NCBI RefSeq assembly: GCF_024679095.1
Contig: NW_026111614.1
Location: 203,501-267,500 of the forward strand
Length of the DNA stretch: 64,000 nucleotides
Direction: 5' to 3'
DNA from: Eriocheir sinensis
Lineage: Eukaryota; Arthropoda; Malacostraca; Decapoda; Varunidae
Of this stretch, positions 58,541-64,000 are shown piece after piece. The notes beneath the pieces are model-generated. The model was given only the letters and a program-made list of their open reading frames with translations, searched no databases and was not told the origin of the DNA. Every line of letters begins with the position of its first letter. Position 1 is the stretch's first letter. A program made the translations under genes and the position numbers.

Positions 58541-61330
58541 CTAGTTGATATTAAGTTGAAGGAAGTGACGGTCGAGCTTATTTTTGAAGGAGTCAATCGT
58601 GTTACACTGGACCACTGATGATGGGAGCTTATTCCGTTCTCGCACTACATCGTTGGTGAAGAAAAATTTGGTGCAGTCTGAATTTACTTGTCTACATCTG
58701 AGTTTTACGCCATTGTTCCTCGTGCGCAAAGTGTCATCGATCATAAACAATGTTGATCTGTCTACATTCGTGAAACCATTAAGTATTTTAAAACATTCGA
58801 TCAGCCTTTCTTCGTAGGATTTGTTGCGCAAGGAAGGGATAATTTTCGTTGCCCGACGCTGAACACCTTCTAATTTAGCAATATCCTTTGCATGGTGGGG
58901 AGACCAAAACTGTACCGCATATTCCAAGTGGGGTCTGACTAAACTGTTGTAGAGCGGGAGTATTACATCTTTATTCTTAAATAAAAAGTTTCTTTTAATG
59001 AAGCCCAACATTCTGTTCGCTTTATTTGCTGCATCGATGCATTGCTGTGAGAATTTGAGGTTTGACGCGATTTTGACCCCCAAGTCCTTGACGCATTGAA
59101 CGCTTTTGAGTTTAACGCCGCGCATTTCGTAATCAAACTTCTTATTCCTCGTTCCAACTTGAAGGACCTGGCACTTGTCTACGTTAAAGGGCATCTCCCA
59201 TCTATCCGACCAAGCTGAAATTTTGTGCAAATCCTCTTGGAGGCTTTGCCTGTCTTCGTCAGTGAGAACCGAGTTACCAATCTTTGTGTCGTCTGCAAAT
59301 TTACTAATGCGGTTATTGAGTCCAACATCCACGTCGTTGATGTAAATAATGAAAACACTGGGCCAAGAACCGAGCCCTGAGGACGCCACTAGTGACCGGC
59401 GCCCACTCTGAGTTAAATCCGTCAATCACTACTCGTTGTTTTCTGTTGCTCAACCAATTCGCGATCCATTGGTTTACCTGACCGTCAATACCTATTTGCT
59501 TTAATTTGTAAAGTAATTTATGATGCGGGACTTTATCAAACGCTTTCTGGAAATCAAGATAGACTACGTCCAGTGATTTGGTTACGTCATAAACAGTGAA
59601 GAGGTCGTTATAAAAGGTTAATAGATTTGACAGGCAGGATCTTTTGTTTCGGAAGCCATGTTGTGAGTCCCCAATTAATGAGTGGCTTTCAAGGTAACTC
59701 ACAATTTTGTCTCTAATTATGCCCTCAAGTAGCTTACCTACAACCGAAGTTAGACTAATGGGCCTGTAATTACCTGGTACTTTTTTGTCTCCTTTCTTAA
59801 AAATCGGTGTCACGTTAGCCTTTTTCCAATCTGAAGGGACAATGCCTTGTCGCAAGGACATATTGAATACGGTTGTGAGAGAGGAGAGTATTTCGCTCTT
59901 TGTTTCTTTCAGCAGAGTTGGATATACTTTATCAGGTCCAGGACTTTTATTTGTTTTAAGTGATTTGAGGGCTTTAAGGACTTCATCGGGTTTTATTTCA
60001 AAGTTAGACAATGCATGCTCGGGATTTACATTAGTACTGGTGTTGGTGGTGGTGGTGGGAGGACTGTTATTATTAAACACCGAGGAAAAGTAATTATTTA
60101 ATAGGTTTGCAACGTGTTGGCTGTCAGTCACTAGTGCACCGTCGCTGTTTGTTAAAGGTCAAATTCCACTTCTGATCGCCTTTCTGTTGTTTATGTAACA
60201 GAAGAAGGCTTTCGTATTAATATAACAGGTGGCTGCAATATTTTCTTCATATCTACGCTTTGCATGATGCACTAATCTTTTTACTCGTCGCCTTGAATCA
60301 TTGTAAAGTCTAATGTTTTCGGTCGTGCTTTGGTCTTTCTTTAACCTGTAAGACAATTTTCTCTCCTTGACTGAGTGTTTAATTTCGCTATTAAACAACG
60401 GTGGACTTTTATTAGTGTTAATTCGCTTCTCGCACAAGGGTACAAATGTGTCCTGCTGAGTGAGTAAGTGATTTTTAAAGTTTAGCCAGGCGTCCTCTGC
60501 ATTGCCGTCATCTGATAGTTGCATATCTATTAGTTTTCGTCGGATTTCTACGAAGTTGGCTCTTTTGAAATTGGGCACCTTAACTTTATTTTCAGTCACC
60601 GATGTTTGAGCTCTAATGTCAACGCGCACTAGTTTATGATCGCAGGAACCGAGGTGTTCTCCTACCGTGACATTACTGACTAGGTTATCTTGGGTCGCTA
60701 TAACAAGGTCAAGTATGTTATTTTGTCGAGTTGGTTCAGAAACCATTTGGCTTAGATAATTTTCCTCTAGAAACTCGATCATTCTATGGGACTCACCTTC
60801 TGTACCCGACAGTGTCGCCCAGTCGATATGGGGGAGGTTAAAGTCTCCTAGTATCAGTGAGTCGCTGTTATTAAGTGACTGCCTTAAGACGCTGTACATT
60901 TCAAGATCGCCATCAAGTGATTGCCCCGGAGGCCTGTAAGTGACAGATATATTTAAATTGACTTTTGCAATGTTTACTCGCACTGCACAAATGTTCAACG
61001 TTACTGTTTCTTGGTGTTTTGTCAGTAGGTTGCAAGTAGCTTTTGACAAAAAGGGCGACACCACCCCCTCTACGGTTTACACGATCATTGTTGAAGAATC
61101 TGTAGCCATCTATGTTGTATTCGGAGCTTAAATCAATATTAGTGGTGTCGATAAATGTTTCGGTTATAGCAATTACGTCAAAGTTTTCTGTCAGAGCAAG
61201 ACATCGCAGTTCATCAAACTTGTTTCTTAGGCTACGCGCATTGAAACTAAGGACTCTTAGGTTATCTTGAAGCTTGGTAATAGAGGTACTGGAGGGTTCA
61301 ATGTTACGAGTCTGTTGCGGTGTATGGTGT
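58541..61330 (-). pseudogene. CR1 ORF2 (endonuclease and reverse transcriptase), lightly broken
   Basis: From right to left: the AP-type endonuclease begins NLRVLSFNARSLRNKFDEL (about 61263), then IAITETFIDTT, GGGVALFVKSY, and after a frameshift (about 61000-61060) SVTYRPPGQSL, LILGDFNLPHIDW and GSCDHKLVRV (catalytic His region). The RT follows: SPGPDKVYPTLLKE, ANVTPIFKKGDKK, motif A (LDFQKAFDKVPHH), SGV(PQG)-region near 59390 disrupted by two small indels, KFADDTKIG catalytic box, and the C-terminal RPHLEYAVQFWSP. One in-frame stop lies at 60159-60161 (RSGI-stop-PLTNSD). About 50 bp present in the copy at 63470-63520 are missing here near 58813. Few lesions in 2.8 kb suggest recent insertion. 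The enzyme nicks target DNA and primes reverse transcription in the nucleus. Confidence 0.9.
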
Positions 61331-61334
61331 CTAT

Positions 61335-62309
61335 TTACACGGGCGGGATGGAAGGACGTGGCTGAGAGTCGTTTTTTGTTGTTCGGGCGTTACGTACGGC
61401 GTTGTTGAGGAGCCTTCCAAATCTGGCTGCCCCGATGGGGGACAGGTGTATGCCGTCCCTTTGGAAAAGTCTACTCAGGCCGTAGAAATCGTTCCAGGCG
61501 TTAAAGAATTCGACGTCAAGCTCTCCGCAGAGAGTCTGCAGGCGGTTGTTGAGGCTGAAGGCCTTACTGTAGAAGTCGCCCTCATCCCATGTCCGTGGTA
61601 GAATTCCTGAAATCATAATATTAGGGGATTTAGACTTATACTGCTGGATGAGCCTACGGTACTTGTCCAGCAGTTCCTCAGACCGGGTCGTGGTGACGTC
61701 GTTTGTACCTGTGTGGAGAACAAAGAGTGAGTCATTAGAGGCCTCAGCGGAGACCTCGTCCAGGGCAGCTGTGATGTCGTCAACACCAGCTCCAGGATAA
61801 CAGTAGTTACGCCTACGACGGGGGACTCTGCCACAGAATTCAACCACCTGATGGCGAATCATAGAGTCACCGACCAAGAAGGTGCTCTGTTCCTCGTCCT
61901 CCTCCTCCAGTATGGCAAATCTGTTGTAGCAATGAGTAGGATAAATGGCTCTAGGGGCGGGTCTGGCTCCTCCTCTCACGGGGGTGAAGCATTCAGCGTC
62001 AGCTCTACCGGTTCCCTGTGACGCGCCTTCTTCGGAAGGTGGCTGGGCATCGAGTGCAGGTGAGGAGGGTGATGAGGCGTCCGTTGCAGGAGGGGCGACG
62101 ATGTTGGCCTGGATAAACTCCTGCAAGGTATCAACAGTACTTGTTAGTTCGGTGATCTTCTTCTCGCCAGCCGTCAGCCTTTCGTCCTGTTGAAGGAGTC
62201 TCGTTTCCATCTGCTGTGTCAACAGGCAGATCTTGCAGACGGTCGATCGTCCTGAGAAGAAATGACCAGAGAAGTTTGCTGTGCAAGTCGAACATTTCTT
62301 TAGCGCCAT
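61335..62309 (-). CDS. CR1 ORF1 protein: zinc finger plus SGNH esterase
   Basis: Intact 324-residue frame starting at CCAAGATGGCG. Residues 1-30 hold paired Cys (KKCSTC, CKICLL), a finger-like nucleic-acid-binding part. Residues about 35-70 form a coiled-coil (QQMETRLLQQDERL onward). A Pro/Ser/Ala-rich linker follows (about 72-120). The C-terminal half is an SGNH hydrolase: block I FLVGDSMIRH (catalytic Ser), NYCYPGAGVDDI, block III VLHTGTNDV and block V DGIHLSPIGAARFG (catalytic Asp-His). Such esterases are known in ORF1 of CR1 elements, where they may act on lipids or acetylated substrates during the retrotransposition cycle; their exact role is unsettled. All catalytic residues are present. 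It lies directly upstream of ORF2, which overlaps or nearly touches its end. Confidence 0.88.
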   Translation of the reverse strand: MALKKCSTCTANFSGHFFSGRSTVCKICLLTQQMETRLLQQDERLTAGEKKITELTSTVDTLQEFIQANIVAPPATDASSPSSPALDAQPPSEEGASQGTGRADAECFTPVRGGARPAPRAIYPTHCYNRFAILEEEDEEQSTFLVGDSMIRHQVVEFCGRVPRRRRNYCYPGAGVDDITAALDEVSAEASNDSLFVLHTGTNDVTTTRSEELLDKYRRLIQQYKSKSPNIMISGILPRTWDEGDFYSKAFSLNNRLQTLCGELDVEFFNAWNDFYGLSRLFQRDGIHLSPIGAARFGRLLNNAVRNARTTKNDSQPRPSIPPV

Positions 62310-62330
62310 CTTGGTAAGGAGGAGAGAGCA

Positions 62331-63076
62331 AGTGAGTAGTGTTTATCTATATATTTGCTTTGCCTTTTCTTTTTCGTAGGGCAGAGGGACGCGTGCGTGA
62401 ATAAACGAGAATAAGTGAGAGAGAGAGAGAGAGATGGGAAGGCGTAGGAGGAGATAGGGATGGAGGGAGGAAGAGGGCGAAGGAAGGGGGGAGCGAGAGA
62501 GGGTGGGAACGAGATAGGGAGTGAGGAAGGAGAGACAGAGAGGGGCAAGTGGGGGGGGCAATGGAGGGAGGCGAGAGAAAAGGAGGACCGAAACGCGAGG
62601 GACGAGAGGGAGAGACGCAGGTGCTGAGGATTACTGTGTCTCTGGGGAATAATCTGGTCAAGTCAGGTCAGGTAAGTCTGAACACCTGCAGAAGGGAGTG
62701 GCGTCAGGTGGAATCTGGAAATATATAAAGAATGTGGCGGAAAGAGTGTAACACTGTGTTTTGTGTATATGTGTATATATGTTTTACAGGGCGCTATGGC
62801 GAGAGGGTAGATACAGGCAGAGAGGTAGTAAAAATAAGGGCAACACTTAATCCTGTCCAGCAAGCACGTGGTCGCACAGCAAACAGCACACCTCTGCAGG
62901 CAGCTAACTCGGTTGACAATAAGCAGTACGCAGCACGACGCGAAATAGCACACGGCACACAGCACAGCAAGATTTACAGTACAGTTCAGTACAGCACACG
63001 AGGTGGAATCGCAAGCGGAGAGGTCACGGAAGTGGGAGCGCGTGCGGTTTGACCTCTCAGGTGAGGCAGGCCGCTG
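62331..63076. other. Purine-rich region then no recognised gene; possible CR1 5' untranslated region
   Basis: 62400-62640 is purine-rich (GGAGGGAGGAAGAGGGCGAAG style). 62700-63060 is ordinary sequence rich in CAGCA-type triplets. A 106-residue plus frame (62732-63052) has no recognised motif. The region sits between the start of ORF1 and the 3' end of the next CR1 copy, so it may be the 5' untranslated promoter region of the element. Confidence 0.45.
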
Positions 63077-64000
63077 AGAGAGAGAGAGAGAGATTTACAT
63101 AGAAAATCAGACCACACAGACCCCATGGTCCAGACTTGGTGGTCTGTCCTTAAACCTAAGTGATTTTACATTAATCAGAAGACTCCAAAACGTTGCATTT
63201 CTACTCTAGTTGATATTAAGTTGAAGGAAGTGACGGTCGAGCTTATTTTGAAGGAGTCAATCGTGTTACACTGGACCACTGACGGTGGAAGCTTATTCCA
63301 TTCTCGCACTACAACGTTGGTGAAGAAAAATTTGGTGCAGTCTGAATTTACTTGTCTACATCTGAGTTTTACGCCATTGTTCCTCGTGCGCAAAGTGTCA
63401 TCGATCATAAACAATGTTGATCTGTCTACATTCGTGAAACCATTAAGTATTTTAAAACATTCGATCAGTTTTCCTCCAGGCGACGTTTCTCAAGAGATAA
63501 CATGTTAATGGTAGAAAGACTTTCTTCGTATGATTTGTTGCGCAAGGAAGGGATCATTTTAGTAGCCCGACGCTGAACACCTTCTAATTTAGCAATATCC
63601 TTTGCATGGGGGAGACCAAAACTGTACCACATATTCCAAGTGGGGTCTGACTAAACTGTTGTAGAGCAGTATTACATCTTTATTCTTGAATACAAAGTTT
63701 CTTTTATGAAGCCCATCATTCTGTTCGCTTTATTTGCTGCATCGATGCATTGCTGTGAGAATTTGAGGTTTGACGCGATTTTGACCCCCAAGTCTTTGAC
63801 GCATTGAACGCTTTTGAGTTTAACGCCGCGCATTTCGTATTCGAACTTCTTATTCCTCGTTCCAACTTGAAGGACCTGGCACTTGTCTACGTTAAAGGGC
63901 ATCTACCATTTATCCGACCAAGCTGAAATTTTGTGCAAATCCTCTTGGAGGCTTTGCCTGTCTTCGTCAGTGAGAACCGAGTTGCCAATCTTTGTGTCGT
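63077..64000 (-). mobile_element. CR1 LINE, second copy, 3' part (cut by window end)
   Basis: Same family and orientation as 58364-62330 and about 97 percent similar by eye over the shared part. It starts with a short GA run at 63077 and covers the 3' untranslated region, the RT C-terminus (FFTNVVVREWNKLPPSVV) and part of RT (KCQVLQVGTRNKKFEYEMRG). It holds a stretch near 63470-63520 that is deleted in the other copy, and has its own frame changes there and near 63610-63670. The two copies stand head-to-tail. Confidence 0.92.

Larger units (their letters stand above)
58364..62330 (-). mobile_element. CR1 LINE, nearly complete, two ORFs
   Basis: Reads leftward: 5' region (right of 62309), ORF1 (62309-61335), ORF2 (about 61330-58541), 3' untranslated region and a (GA)n tract at 58364-58428 as its 3' end. 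The same end (TTTACATAGAAAATCAGACC preceded by GA repeats) appears in the second copy at 63077, which shows that the dinucleotide run is part of the element's 3' terminus or its preferred insertion site. About 4 kb in all, the length expected for CR1. ORF1 is intact, ORF2 is broken by few changes, so the copy is young. Target duplication was not identified because of the GA run. Confidence 0.92.

Noticed and set aside
58323..58544. Arg-Glu or Leu-Ser repeat protein
   Set aside because: Produced by the (GA)n tract.

Overview
The window is intergenic and repeat-dominated nuclear DNA of an arthropod, most likely a decapod crustacean. This rests on its non-LTR retrotransposon families (Jockey-like, CR1, RTE, L2/Rex1-like), very abundant micro- and minisatellites, spliceosomal-type exon borders and the absence of any prokaryotic gene organisation. 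The species cannot be named from the sequence alone. No complete intact host gene is visible. Almost every long open frame is either a transposon relic or a by-product of a tandem repeat whose unit is a multiple of three bases.

Left third (1-29145): a satellite with a ~136-bp monomer (short variant ~120 bp) forms five blocks (663-1305, 3333-6550, 17161-19545, 20669-22929, 28436-29145). It is interrupted by two duplicated Ty3/gypsy-type gag fragments (1-662 and 19546-20668), by a LINE copy that carries a tRNA-derived SINE (1306-3332), by a 10.6-kb array of a ~33-bp A/C-rich minisatellite (6551-17160), and by a 5.5-kb DNA transposon (22933-28432). The transposon has inverted termini TAGTCCAGTCCC, a 3-bp target duplication TAC, paired C-x2-C/H-x2-C zinc-binding motifs and an XPG/FEN-like nuclease domain, which point to the Academ superfamily.

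Middle (29146-49006): a second LINE+SINE copy, a convincing host terminal exon (30780-30938, +), a gypsy reverse transcriptase scrap, a TA-flanked MITE (31561-32053), a nearly intact CR1 reverse transcriptase (32061-33668), an L2/Rex1-like fragment, a chain of minisatellites (69, 81, 24, 104, 83, 37 bp), an RTE relic, and a near full-length Jockey-like LINE (42170-45850, -) that split a 37-bp minisatellite and was itself split by another LINE. Several short GC-rich segments with good splice borders on the minus strand (54013-53851, 52836-52610, 46673-46544, 38805-38690, 37880-37772) look like exons of one or more unrecognised host genes, with transposons filling the introns.

Right (49263-64000): a hAT-type element (49263-51468, 8-bp duplication TAATTTTC) that carries a decayed RING-finger gene fragment; a second, shorter Academ-like element (55756-57637) with one open frame keeping the same paired zinc-binding motifs but no nuclease; a pyrimidine-rich tract; and a nearly complete minus-strand CR1 element (58364 to about 62330) with a zinc-finger plus SGNH-esterase ORF1 and an endonuclease-RT ORF2. 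It is followed by the 3' part of a second copy running off the window edge. The most unusual items are the recoverable Academ insertion with its TIR-bearing short relative, the hAT with a captured RING fragment, and the giant 33-bp array with higher-order structure.
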